From: an uncultured Bacteroidota bacterium
GTDB lineage: Bacteria; Bacteroidota; Bacteroidia; Chitinophagales; Chitinophagaceae
Length of the DNA stretch: 64,000 bases
Assembly (NCBI GenBank): GCA_903819975.1
Contig: CAIJFI010000006.1
Coordinates: 156,854 to 220,853, forward strand
Reading direction: 5' to 3'
Shown here: piece by piece, positions 42,026 through 50,367 of the stretch
Layout of the letters: each line of letters starts with the position of its first letter
Numbering within the stretch: position 1 is the first letter of the stretch
The notes under the pieces: generated by a model
What the model was told of the DNA's origin: nothing
Databases searched by the model: none
What the model saw: only the letters and a program-made list of their open reading frames with translations
Translations under genes and position numbers: made by a program

Positions 42026-43999
42026 ATGTTAAACGCAAAAATACCTGCAGGAAAACTAGAAGAAAAATGGGTAGACTATAAAGGTCATTGTAAACTAGTG
42101 AACCCTGCAAACAAAAGAAAGATGGAAGTAATTGTAGTTGGTACTGGCTTAGCTGGTGCTAGTGCTGCAGCTTCATTAGGAGAATTAGGATATAAAGTAA
42201 AAGCATTTTGCTTTCAAGATAGTCCACGTCGTGCACACAGTATTGCTGCACAAGGTGGAATAAACGCCGCTAAAAACTATCAAAACGATGGTGATAGCGT
42301 ATTTAGATTATTTTACGATACCATTAAAGGTGGCGACTACCGAGCACGTGAAGGAAACGTTCATCGTTTAGCGGAAGTAAGTTCTAATATTATTGATCAA
42401 TGCGTTGCACAAGGTGTTCCATTTGCACGTGAGTACGGTGGATTATTAAGTAACCGTAGTTTTGGTGGTACGCAAGTACAAAGAACTTTTTATGCAGCAG
42501 GTCAAACTGGACAACAGTTATTGATTGGCGCATATCAAGCTTTGGAGCGTCAAGTTGCATTAGGAAACGTAACAATGTATGCACGTCACGAGATGTTGGA
42601 CGTTGTTAAAATAGACGGAAAAGCAAAGGGTATAATTGCACGTAATTTAATTACAGGTGAATTAGAAAAGCATTTTGGATACGCAGTATTATTATGTACA
42701 GGTGGATACGGAAACGTATTTTATTTATCTACAAATGCAATGGGATCGAATGTAACTGCTGCATGGAAAGCGCATAAGCAAGGTGCTTATTTTGCAAATC
42801 CATGTTTCACTCAAATTCACCCAACTTGTATTCCAGTATCTGGTGATCATCAATCTAAATTGACTTTGATGTCAGAGTCATTAAGAAATGATGGACGTAT
42901 TTGGGTACCAAAAGCAAAAGGAGATAATCGTAAATCAATTGATATTCCTGAAGAAGAAAGAGATTATTATTTAGAGCGCCGCTACCCTGCCTTCGGTAAC
43001 TTAGTACCTCGTGACGTTGCGTCTCGTGCTGCTAAAGAAAGATGTGATGCGGGTTATGGCGTAGGTACTTCAAAGCAAGCTGTTTATTTAGATTTCGCTG
43101 CAGCGATTGAAAGATATGGTAAAACTGAAGTAAGCAAACAAGGCTTGTCTAATGTAAGCCACGAAGAAATCATTGCTTTAGGTAAAGAAGTTGTGAAAGA
43201 GAAATACGGTAACTTATTTGACATGTACGCAAAAATCACTGGAGAAAATCCATACGAAGTGCCAATGCGTATTTACCCTGCTGTTCACTATACAATGGGT
43301 GGATTATGGGTTGATTATGAATTACAAACTAACGTACCAGGCTTATACGCTTTAGGCGAAGCTAACTTTAGCGACCATGGTGCAAACCGTTTAGGCGCAT
43401 CTGCATTAATGCAAGGTTTAGCAGATGGTTACTTTGTAGTTCCTTACACATTAGGTAACAACTTAGCGGATGAAATTTACAACGCTCCTATCCCAACTTC
43501 ACATCCTGCATTTGAAGCTGCTGAAAAAGCTGTTGCAGATCGCATTAAAACTTTGAAAAACATTAATGGTAAACAATCAGTAGAAAGTTTCCATAAGCGT
43601 TTAGGTAAAATTATTTGGGATAAATGTGGTATGGCTAGAAACGCTGAAGGCTTAAAACAAGCAATTGCAGAAGTGCAAGCGCTTAAGAAAGAATTCTGGA
43701 GTGATGTAAGAATCCCTGGTGAAATAAATGAATTTAATCCTGAATTAGATAAAGCAAACCGTGTAGCAGACTTTATTGAATTAGGAGAATTAATGTGTGT
43801 AGATGCATTAGCTAGAGAAGAAAGTTGCGGTGGTCACTTTAGAGAAGAATACCAAACACCAGACGGTGAAGCTTTAAGAGACGACGAAAACTTTATGTAT
43901 GTTGCTGCATGGGAAACAACAGGCGAGCATGAGTGGACATTACATAAAGAAGAATTAAAGTATGAGGTAATTAAACCATCTCAACGTAACTACAAATAA
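42026..43999 (+). CDS. sdhA: Succinate dehydrogenase/fumarate reductase flavoprotein subunit
   Basis: 657 residues. FAD-binding Rossmann motif [19 protein letters not shown] near residue 38, covalent-FAD segment [17 protein letters not shown] (His) near 70, substrate and catalytic regions HPTCIP near 270, [17 protein letters not shown] near 313 (catalytic Arg), and [12 protein letters not shown] near 423. It oxidises succinate to fumarate. The gene sits between sdhC and sdhB with 52 and 36 bp gaps in one operon. Confidence 0.96.
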   Translation: MLNAKIPAGKLEEKWVDYKGHCKLVNPANKRKMEVIVVGTGLAGASAAASLGELGYKVKAFCFQDSPRRAHSIAAQGGINAAKNYQNDGDSVFRLFYDTIKGGDYRAREGNVHRLAEVSSNIIDQCVAQGVPFAREYGGLLSNRSFGGTQVQRTFYAAGQTGQQLLIGAYQALERQVALGNVTMYARHEMLDVVKIDGKAKGIIARNLITGELEKHFGYAVLLCTGGYGNVFYLSTNAMGSNVTAAWKAHKQGAYFANPCFTQIHPTCIPVSGDHQSKLTLMSESLRNDGRIWVPKAKGDNRKSIDIPEEERDYYLERRYPAFGNLVPRDVASRAAKERCDAGYGVGTSKQAVYLDFAAAIERYGKTEVSKQGLSNVSHEEIIALGKEVVKEKYGNLFDMYAKITGENPYEVPMRIYPAVHYTMGGLWVDYELQTNVPGLYALGEANFSDHGANRLGASALMQGLADGYFVVPYTLGNNLADEIYNAPIPTSHPAFEAAEKAVADRIKTLKNINGKQSVESFHKRLGKIIWDKCGMARNAEGLKQAIAEVQALKKEFWSDVRIPGEINEFNPELDKANRVADFIELGELMCVDALAREESCGGHFREEYQTPDGEALRDDENFMYVAAWETTGEHEWTLHKEELKYEVIKPSQRNYK

Positions 44000-44035
44000 T
44001 TTAAACACTTTTACTACCAGTATAATTAATATAAT

Positions 44036-44797
44036 ATGGCACATAATAATTTGAATTTAAAACTAAAAGTTTGGCGTCAAAAAAACGCTAACACAACAGG
44101 TGCTTTTGTAAAATATGACGTGAATGATATCTCTGATGAAATGTCTTTTTTAGAGATGTTAGACGTGTTAAACGAAAAACTTATTGTAACTGGTGAAGAG
44201 CCAATTGCATTTGATCATGACTGTAGAGAAGGTATCTGCGGTATGTGTTCATTATATATTGACGGAAAGCCGCACGGCCCATGGCAAGCAAACACAACAT
44301 GTCAATTACACATGCGTGCGTTTAAAGATGGTGACACAATCACTATTGAACCTTGGAGATCAAACGCATTCCCAATTGTAAAAGATTTAACAGTAGACCG
44401 TGGTGCATTTGACAGAATTATCCAAGCGGGTGGTTATGTAAGTGTAAACACAGGAAATGCAGTAGACGGTAACAGCTTACCAATTAACAAAGACAATGCG
44501 GATGCTTCATTTGCAGCTGCAATGTGTATTGGTTGTGGTGCATGTGTTGCTGCTTGTAAAAACAGTTCAGCAATGTTGTTCCTAAGTGCTAAAGTTTCTC
44601 ACCTAGCATTATTACCTCAAGGAGAACCAGAAAGAAAATCACGTGTTTTAAATATGGTTGCTCAAATGGATAAGGAAGGATTTGGATCATGTACTAATAC
44701 TGGCGCATGTGAAGCAGCTTGTCCTAAAGAAATTTCTATTGCAAATATTGCTCGTTTAAACAAAGAGTATTTAAGAGCAGGAATAACAGCAGAATAA
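44036..44797 (+). CDS. sdhB: Succinate dehydrogenase iron-sulfur subunit
   Basis: 253 residues. The plant-type ferredoxin domain binds [2Fe-2S] through CREGICGMC and a later Cys (NTTCQLH). The C-terminal domain has [13 protein letters not shown] and [15 protein letters not shown] for the [4Fe-4S] and [3Fe-4S] clusters. It relays electrons from SdhA to the quinone site in SdhC. A strong terminator follows 19 bp after the stop. Confidence 0.96.
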   Translation: MAHNNLNLKLKVWRQKNANTTGAFVKYDVNDISDEMSFLEMLDVLNEKLIVTGEEPIAFDHDCREGICGMCSLYIDGKPHGPWQANTTCQLHMRAFKDGDTITIEPWRSNAFPIVKDLTVDRGAFDRIIQAGGYVSVNTGNAVDGNSLPINKDNADASFAAAMCIGCGACVAACKNSSAMLFLSAKVSHLALLPQGEPERKSRVLNMVAQMDKEGFGSCTNTGACEAACPKEISIANIARLNKEYLRAGITAE

Positions 44798-44816
44798 TTT
44801 AATTAGATATTATAGC

Positions 44817-44844
44817 AAAAGGCAATCAATATTGGTTGCCTTTT
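44817..44844 (+). terminator. Terminator of the sdhCAB operon
   Basis: AAAAGGCAA / TTGCCTTTT, a 9-bp perfect stem with a 10-nt loop and a T-rich tail, 19 bp after the sdhB stop. Confidence 0.82.
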
Positions 44845-44880
44845 GTATTTTCATAATAGATTAGTTTCATCATTTGTAGC

Positions 44881-45666
44881 ATGGCAAATACTTATTTTCA
44901 ATTTAAACAATTTACAGTTCATCAAGAACATTCAGCAATGAAGGTATGTACCGATGCTTGTTTATTTGGAGCATGGGTCGCAAAGGATGAAGCAATTGTT
45001 ACGGCAAATTCTATTTTAGATATAGGCACTGGTACAGGATTGTTAAGTTTAATGTTAGCGCAAGCAACTGCACATTCTATATCGCCTGCTCAAATCATGG
45101 CAATAGAAATTGAAGCATCTGCAGCAACTGAAGCGGCAAGTAATTTTGCATTAAGTCCTTGGAAAGATCGATTAATAGTTAAACATAGTTCCATACAAGC
45201 ATATAGTGATACAGATAATATTACAGTATCAGAATTCGTGAATAATAAAAATGTGATTAAACAATTTGATTGTATTATAACCAATCCGCCTTTTTTTGAA
45301 GGCGATTTACAATCACCAGATACCAATAAAAATTTAGCCTCTCATAGTACAGCCTTACCTTGGTCAGCACTTATAAACGAGGTAAATGGTTTATTGAAAA
45401 CTGATGGATGCTATTATGTTATTATACCTGCGCTTCGCGCTTACACTATGCAAAAGTTAGCTACACAAAATGGAATTCAATTAGCAGAAGAAGTAGTTGT
45501 GTTTAATGCAGCAAAGCAAAAGCCATTTAGAGTGTTTCAGAAATATATAAAAAACAATAATCTTATTTCAGACATTCAACGATCAAACCTTATAATAAAA
45601 GATTTAGAAAATAAATACACGGACGATTTTGTAAATTTATTAAAGGACTATTATTTGCACTTATAA
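44881..45666 (+). CDS. trmN6: tRNA1(Val) A37 N6-methyltransferase-like protein
   Basis: 261 residues of the TrmN6/YfiC class: FKQFTVHQEHSAMKVCTDACLFGAW at the N-terminus, SAM loop ILDIGTGTGLLSLMLAQ near residue 44, an AIEIEASA acidic loop, and the N6-adenine catalytic NPPFFEGD near 138. TrmN6 makes m6A37 in valine tRNA(cmo5UAC). The window also encodes a tRNA-Val(TAC), a possible substrate. It is convergent with the next gene, with no gap between the two stops. Confidence 0.88.
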   Translation: MANTYFQFKQFTVHQEHSAMKVCTDACLFGAWVAKDEAIVTANSILDIGTGTGLLSLMLAQATAHSISPAQIMAIEIEASAATEAASNFALSPWKDRLIVKHSSIQAYSDTDNITVSEFVNNKNVIKQFDCIITNPPFFEGDLQSPDTNKNLASHSTALPWSALINEVNGLLKTDGCYYVIIPALRAYTMQKLATQNGIQLAEEVVVFNAAKQKPFRVFQKYIKNNNLISDIQRSNLIIKDLENKYTDDFVNLLKDYYLHL

Positions 45667-46866
45667 CTAATGCTGCGCATATGATTTTAAATAGTCAAAA
45701 TGTTCAGTTAATACTCCTTTATTTAGCATTGTTGCCTTTCGAATAATCTCATTGCCATCTCCAATTAAATCTGGGAGTACGTATTTAATTAATTGTTCTC
45801 CGAAAAATCTGCTCGCATCCCTAGGTAATTCATTTGGAAGATTACCAACCGCCATAATATCAATACTGCTGTGTAAATATGGAATTGTTTTTTCGAGATT
45901 ATTAATGTCCACACCGTACACAGGATTTTCGGAAGTTGAATCTCCTAAATTAATAGGAACACTGCCATGTGCATCATCGGTAATATCTGCGATTGTTGTT
46001 AAAGCAAAATCATCATCCTTTAAATCATCTAATGTAAATAACGGGGGTATCCCTTTTTCCCAATAAATACCATTCATTAAGATATGGGTATGTTTTAAAA
46101 ATTGATTAAACGTGCAATTGTAATTTTCGGGATTGCAATGAAAGTCCTCTCTATTATAAAAGCCTGTATCTTTATGCTTATATAAATCTCCGCCTTTTAA
46201 ATGTACATAGACTGGATATGCGTAAGTTCTATTATTATAATCTTCAGGTTCCACTTGTTGTACATCCATTAAGTTCATAATTTCTAGAATACCATGTGCA
46301 ACCCTTCCTGAACCTGTAATGGCAATTTTAATATTAGGCAATTTTAATCCAAAATAAGTATGCACTAATTCCATATAATCTTTCACTTCTTTCACTCTTC
46401 CTAAATGAAATCCCTTCGTTCTATTGCCATAAGCCATAATCCCATTATGAGCACCAACAATCCCAGCAAAAAAACCAAACCCAATTAAACGTTGTCCATC
46501 TTCATGCTCTAAACACTCATAATCGATAAGCGTAATTTGCTTATCCATCATGGCATGAAACAAGGCCTGATTATATGGTTGTTCCTTTTTTGTATGCGAA
46601 AAATATAGATAAGTCTTTCCAGCAATTAACTGATTAACTGGCACTTCCTTAATCCCTAATAAAATATCTGCACTGCTAATGTCATTTATAATAGAAATGC
46701 CTTCTCGTTGATATTCTTTATCAGAATAACATCTTGTTTCAGAAGACTCAACAATAATATCCCAATTAGGAAACTGCTCCTTAAACCATTTACATTGCTT
46801 TGGTGTCATGGCTACCCTGTTGTCACTGGGAACTTTTCCCTCTTTAATAAGGCCTAATACTGGCAT
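45667..46866 (-). CDS. Alanine dehydrogenase / saccharopine dehydrogenase-like NAD(P) oxidoreductase
   Basis: 399 residues from the ATG at 46866; a TTG six codons upstream is less likely. The N-terminal AlaDH/PNT domain shows LGLIKEGKVPSDNRVAMTP, and ADILLGIKEVP and FSHTKKEQPYN follow. The NAD-binding loop is ITGSGRVAHGILEIMNL near residue 176. The FSHTxKxQ pattern is closer to saccharopine dehydrogenase (lysine-forming) than to classical AlaDH. A late LTTIADITDDAHGSVP segment is also typical. Exact substrate is uncertain. It is divergent from hscB, with 34 bp between the start codons. Confidence 0.8.
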   Translation of the reverse strand: MPVLGLIKEGKVPSDNRVAMTPKQCKWFKEQFPNWDIIVESSETRCYSDKEYQREGISIINDISSADILLGIKEVPVNQLIAGKTYLYFSHTKKEQPYNQALFHAMMDKQITLIDYECLEHEDGQRLIGFGFFAGIVGAHNGIMAYGNRTKGFHLGRVKEVKDYMELVHTYFGLKLPNIKIAITGSGRVAHGILEIMNLMDVQQVEPEDYNNRTYAYPVYVHLKGGDLYKHKDTGFYNREDFHCNPENYNCTFNQFLKHTHILMNGIYWEKGIPPLFTLDDLKDDDFALTTIADITDDAHGSVPINLGDSTSENPVYGVDINNLEKTIPYLHSSIDIMAVGNLPNELPRDASRFFGEQLIKYVLPDLIGDGNEIIRKATMLNKGVLTEHFDYLKSYAQH

Positions 46867-46900
46867 TTCGTTAATTTTACACAATATACAATTTATAGAA

Positions 46901-47404
46901 ATGAACTATTTTGAATTATTCGGTTTACCTATTGCATTTAAGGCTGATTCTAGTCAGTTAAGGACTGCGTTTATGAATATCCAAAGAGCATCACATCCCG
47001 ATAAGTTTGTACAAGGTACTGAAGCAGAACAAGCGCTTGCATTAGAACAATCCGCTATGGCCAATAAAGGATTTAGTTTGTTAAATAATAAAGATCAAAT
47101 TTTGCCCTATGTGTTAGAGATTACTGGACATATTGCGGCTGATGAAAAATATAATTTAGCACCTGACTTTTTAATGGAGATGATGGAGTTAAATGAGGCT
47201 TGGATGGATGCAGATAGCCCAGAAAGTAAACAAAGCTTGTTAGATCAAATTAATACCCTCAAAAATGACATTTTCAGCCCTATTAAAGCGTATTTGGAAG
47301 CAGATACGATTAATGACATTCCCCATGAAGCAATGCTGCAAATAAAGGACTATTACTACAAGAAAAAATACCTTGACCGTATTTTGGAAGATTTCCACCA
47401 TTAA
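46901..47404 (+). CDS. hscB: Fe-S cluster co-chaperone HscB-like protein
   Basis: 167 residues from the ATG at 46901; an upstream ATG at 46808 lies in the divergent gene and is unlikely. The N-terminal J domain shows MNYFELFGLPIAF, QLRTAFMNIQRASHPDKF with the HPD motif, and ALEQSAMANKGFSLL. The C-terminal HscB domain has APDFLMEMMELNEAW and a helical bundle. It recruits the Hsp70 partner to IscU for cluster transfer. The partner hscA is not nearby; DnaK at 58105 could serve. The promoter of tRNA-Leu lies in its 3' end. Confidence 0.9.
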   Translation: MNYFELFGLPIAFKADSSQLRTAFMNIQRASHPDKFVQGTEAEQALALEQSAMANKGFSLLNNKDQILPYVLEITGHIAADEKYNLAPDFLMEMMELNEAWMDADSPESKQSLLDQINTLKNDIFSPIKAYLEADTINDIPHEAMLQIKDYYYKKKYLDRILEDFHH

Positions 47405-47414
47405 CGTAATATTG
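47383..47414 (+). promoter_or_regulatory. Promoter of tRNA-Leu
   Basis: TTTG (47383-47386), 20-nt spacer, TAATATTG (47407-47414), one mismatch to TAnnTTTG. It overlaps the end of hscB. The predicted 5' leader is about 32 nt. Confidence 0.6.
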
Positions 47415-47452
47415 CATCCCGCCTGATAGCTTTACTGTTATCAAATAATAAT

Positions 47453-47536
47453 GCCCAGATGGCGGAACTGGTAGACGCGCTAGACTCAAAATCTGGTTAT
47501 CGCAAGGTAGTGCAGGTTCGATTCCTGTTCTGGGCA
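47453..47536 (+). tRNA. tRNA-Leu (anticodon CAA)
   Basis: Acceptor GCCCAGA / TCTGGGC, a long class II variable arm (TTATCGCAAGGTAGT), anticodon stem CTAGA/TCTGG with loop CTCAAAA (anticodon CAA), T-loop TTCGATT and discriminator A. CCA is not encoded. The multi-hairpin repeat begins 4 bp downstream. Confidence 0.95.
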
Positions 47537-47540
47537 CAAA

Positions 47541-47835
47541 CCCTGTCACGAAAGTGACAGGGTTTTTTAATGTAAGACAACGTCGGGAGCTTGCTCACGA
47601 AAGTTGGCGAGCATTAAAAAACACAACAAAGCACGAAGTGATTTGTTGAAAGGGTTTGTGTAAGCCCCTCGTAGAAGTATAAGGAAGACGACGAACGAAG
47701 TGAGTCGACAGTCCTTCACTAATTGTGAAACATTTTGTTGAAAGGGTTTGGGTACGCCCGCCATTTAGGAAGACGACGAAATGAAATGAAGCCGACAGTC
47801 CTGAATAAAAACAACAAAGCACGAAGTGATTTGTT
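47541..47835 (+). repeat. tRNA-associated multi-hairpin repeat, copy B
   Basis: Starts with the terminator hairpin CCCTGTCAC-GAAA-GTGACAGGG plus six T (47541-47568). An identical 23-nt hairpin module (CACGAAGTG core in AACAAA/TTTGTT arms) occurs at 47625-47647 and 47813-47835. Between them are two copies of GAAAGGGTTTG-G/T-GTA and of a GACGACGAA...AGTCC block (about 47682-47714 and 47770-47802). It ends inside the stop codon of the convergent DUF2264 gene. Module order matches copy A at 19061-19228. The short open frames crossing it are not genes. Confidence 0.75.
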
Positions 47836-49093
47836 AGTAATCTATCGCATGATCCTTTTCAAAAGGTTCTCCATTCCATGCTTTTTTTTGAGTCCAACTA
47901 GTAAATGGAGCTGACCAAAATGGATGCGAAGCAGGCAAACCTAAAGGCAAAAATGCAAATGAGGTAAGGTACATACTTCCCGTATTAGAATATCCATCCG
48001 CAATTTGAGATTGTTGATTTCCTATAAAGCCAAGGGTTAATAAATTTTGATTCGTAAAAGTACTTGCAACAAACACTTTTTTAAATACAGCAGTTAGTGC
48101 ACATCGAACTTGTGCAGGTGTTAAAGGACTAGGTAGCGCATCCGCTAACGCGATTTTAGCTAGAGGCTGAAACGCCCCAACACGATACGTTGATGAACGG
48201 CCAATAATTGGGAACGTGCCTTCCGGAGAAATAAGTCTTTCTTGTTCAACAGCATAGCGTTGCATACGCTTTAATGCCAATTCATAAGATTCTTTTGTAA
48301 CTCTACCTTTAGCTGCATTTACTTTTAAAATATCAACCAACATTGGCTGAATCACATAACCATTATAATGATCAAAATGGAAACGATCTCCATCACTGTA
48401 CCAACCATCACCAACATACCATTTATTTATTTTCTCAATTGCAGTATCAATTCTTTCGGCAATAATATCTTCTCCAATATATAGCAAAAATGTTTCTATG
48501 ATGGCTGCAAACAATACCCAATTGTTATTAAATGGTTTTATTTGTCTAATTTTTTTAAATTCGAATACAATATTTTGTTTTGTAGTAGCTGGCAAATCCT
48601 CCCACAAAACTTTTGGAGCTAACAAAAGTGCTTGTGCAATAAAAGCAGCATCTACCAATGGTTGTGGCGAACTTGGACTTCCCCAATAAAAATAATCAAG
48701 ACTGTTTGGGTCAAATCCATTTGTTAAACTTTTTTGAATTTGCAATCGTATTTTTTTTCTAACTACACCCTCAGTACTTTCATCATCTGGTAATGATACA
48801 AAAGGGGCCAGTCCAACTATTAAGCGACCGAATGCCTCCATATAAGCCACTTGTTTATTTCGATTATCCCATGCCGTACTATATTGAATTTGTGCAAATT
48901 GTCTAAAGTTACCTTCACTTAAATGATCCAAAATTGGACTTGATATTTTGATAAGCAATTGAATCCAGTAAGCTCTGTCCTCAGTTTCGTCATTGGCAAT
49001 TGTCAAATTGTTCATAGCTATACTAGAAGTGAAAGGTAATAATCCAATAGATGCTAGCACCGAGGAAAGTCCTAAAAAACTACGTCTTTGCAT
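47834..49093 (-). CDS. Secreted DUF2264 protein with Tat-type signal
   Basis: 419 residues from the ATG at 49093. The signal MQRRSFLGLSSVLASIGLLPF has the twin-arginine form RRSFLG followed by a hydrophobic core. The mature protein matches DUF2264: DNRNKQVAYMEAFGRLIVGLAPF, FNNNWVLFAAIIETFLLYIG, YVGDGWYSDGDRFHFDHYNGYVIQPML and SPEGTFPIIGRSSTYRVGAFQPLA, an alpha/alpha-barrel. It is probably a glycan-active periplasmic enzyme, but the substrate is unknown. The stop codon overlaps the repeat tail. Confidence 0.82.
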   Translation of the reverse strand: MQRRSFLGLSSVLASIGLLPFTSSIAMNNLTIANDETEDRAYWIQLLIKISSPILDHLSEGNFRQFAQIQYSTAWDNRNKQVAYMEAFGRLIVGLAPFVSLPDDESTEGVVRKKIRLQIQKSLTNGFDPNSLDYFYWGSPSSPQPLVDAAFIAQALLLAPKVLWEDLPATTKQNIVFEFKKIRQIKPFNNNWVLFAAIIETFLLYIGEDIIAERIDTAIEKINKWYVGDGWYSDGDRFHFDHYNGYVIQPMLVDILKVNAAKGRVTKESYELALKRMQRYAVEQERLISPEGTFPIIGRSSTYRVGAFQPLAKIALADALPSPLTPAQVRCALTAVFKKVFVASTFTNQNLLTLGFIGNQQSQIADGYSNTGSMYLTSFAFLPLGLPASHPFWSAPFTSWTQKKAWNGEPFEKDHAIDY

Positions 49094-49168
49094 ATAAAAA
49101 TATTTTGATAAATATATCATTTTAATAATTGATTTTAATGATCTACTGAAATTTCTTAACTTAACTAA

Positions 49169-49855
49169 ATGAAAAATAGTTTTTTACATCGAATAGCATT
49201 TATAATAATACCAATAGTCACAGTTATTGGAACATCAGCTCAATCTAAACAACAAGATACTGCTACCCATATCATTCAACTCCCAATCAACTATTCAAAA
49301 GAAAGAATAGATTTAAGTATTGAGTATTTAAAAACAAGGCATGGAATCACTCAATCCACTCCTACTATCAATCCTAAAATGATTGTATTACATTTCACAG
49401 GATTTGGAACTATTAAAACTATTCATGAATATTTTAACGCTCCAACTATTGAAGAAAGTAGACAGATCAATAAAAAAGTAAGCGCCTTAAATGTAGGATC
49501 TCATTATTTAATTGATAGAGACGGAAGCATATATCAACTTATTCCAGACACCCTATTAGCTAGACATGTTATTGGTTTAAACTACTGTGCCATTGGTGTA
49601 GAAAATATAGGAAGTGAAAAGGAACCATTAACGGAGGCGCAGACTATTTCCAATGCTAAACTGGTACGACATCTATCTTCAAAATTTAAAATAGAATATT
49701 TAATTGGTCACGAAGAATATATAAAATTCAGAAATTCTGATATCTGGAAAGAAACAGATTCAAAATATATTACCATTAAAAATGACCCTGGAAAAAGTTT
49801 CATGGAAGGTGTAAGAAATTTAACTAAGGACTTGAATTTAAAATCAACTCCTTAG
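49169..49855 (+). CDS. N-acetylmuramoyl-L-alanine amidase (Amidase_2/PGRP type)
   Basis: 228 residues with a signal peptide (RIAFIIIPIVTVIGTSAQ). The AmpD/PGRP fold shows the zinc ligands in MIVLHFTGFG (His), ARHVIGLNYCAIGVENIG (His) and LIGHEEY (His), plus GSHYLIDRDGSIYQLIPD near residue 110. It cleaves the MurNAc-L-Ala bond in the periplasm. It is divergent from the DUF2264 gene and convergent with the DnaJ-KTSC gene. Confidence 0.88.
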   Translation: MKNSFLHRIAFIIIPIVTVIGTSAQSKQQDTATHIIQLPINYSKERIDLSIEYLKTRHGITQSTPTINPKMIVLHFTGFGTIKTIHEYFNAPTIEESRQINKKVSALNVGSHYLIDRDGSIYQLIPDTLLARHVIGLNYCAIGVENIGSEKEPLTEAQTISNAKLVRHLSSKFKIEYLIGHEEYIKFRNSDIWKETDSKYITIKNDPGKSFMEGVRNLTKDLNLKSTP

Positions 49856-49880
49856 TTAATAGTTAATAAACTTAAGTTTA

Positions 49881-50327
49881 CTAACCTCCTACAATCTTAC
49901 TTGTACTGCGGTATAAATAGTTCTCGTAAATATGGCGTCTAGCAAAACGATCGGGCGTGTCAGAGTTAACTAACTTAACATAGATTGCTTTTGGAACACC
50001 ATAGTATTCATATTCATTGCCATCAGAAAAAACTACACGTAAAATTTCAGACTTAAATTCAAAATCATTGATACTCGCTTCAGAAATAGTTGCGGTATAT
50101 TCAGTTAATGTAGCAGCATGTGTTTCAGGATGTACGCTTACTAAAAAGTGATAAGAAGCAATTAATTTAGTTGATTTCTCTTCGGCCATCTTTTTAGACT
50201 CCTCACTATCCTGGAATTTATCGGGATGCCATTCCATCATGATTTTACGATAAACCTTCTTTAAATCACTTAAAGTAGCCTTATCATCTACACTTAAAAT
50301 AGCCCTATGCCTTTCAATTCGCTTCAT
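49881..50327 (-). CDS. DnaJ-like domain fused to a KTSC domain
   Basis: 148 residues. The N-terminal part is a J-domain-like helix pair with HPDKF (KVYRKIMMEWHPDKF, residues ~26-40). A later strand-rich part has EILRVVFSDGNEYEYYGVP, then YVKLVNSDTPDRFARRHIYENYLYRSTSKIVGG, which is the KTSC (Lys-Thr-Ser-Cys-like small beta) domain. The J domain is short and would need an Hsp70 partner such as DnaK. Similar fusions occur in Bacteroidota. The role is unknown; a link to RNA or protein quality control is only inference. Confidence 0.78.
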   Translation of the reverse strand: MKRIERHRAILSVDDKATLSDLKKVYRKIMMEWHPDKFQDSEESKKMAEEKSTKLIASYHFLVSVHPETHAATLTEYTATISEASINDFEFKSEILRVVFSDGNEYEYYGVPKAIYVKLVNSDTPDRFARRHIYENYLYRSTSKIVGG

Positions 50328-50367
50328 TTTTACTAATTATAAGGCGCGAAAGTACAACAATAATCTT

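Noticed and set aside
47567..47822. Minus-strand open frames of 65-79 residues across the tRNA-Leu repeat
   Set aside because: They follow the hairpin repeat and the tRNA antisense strand, have repeated low-complexity content and no family features.
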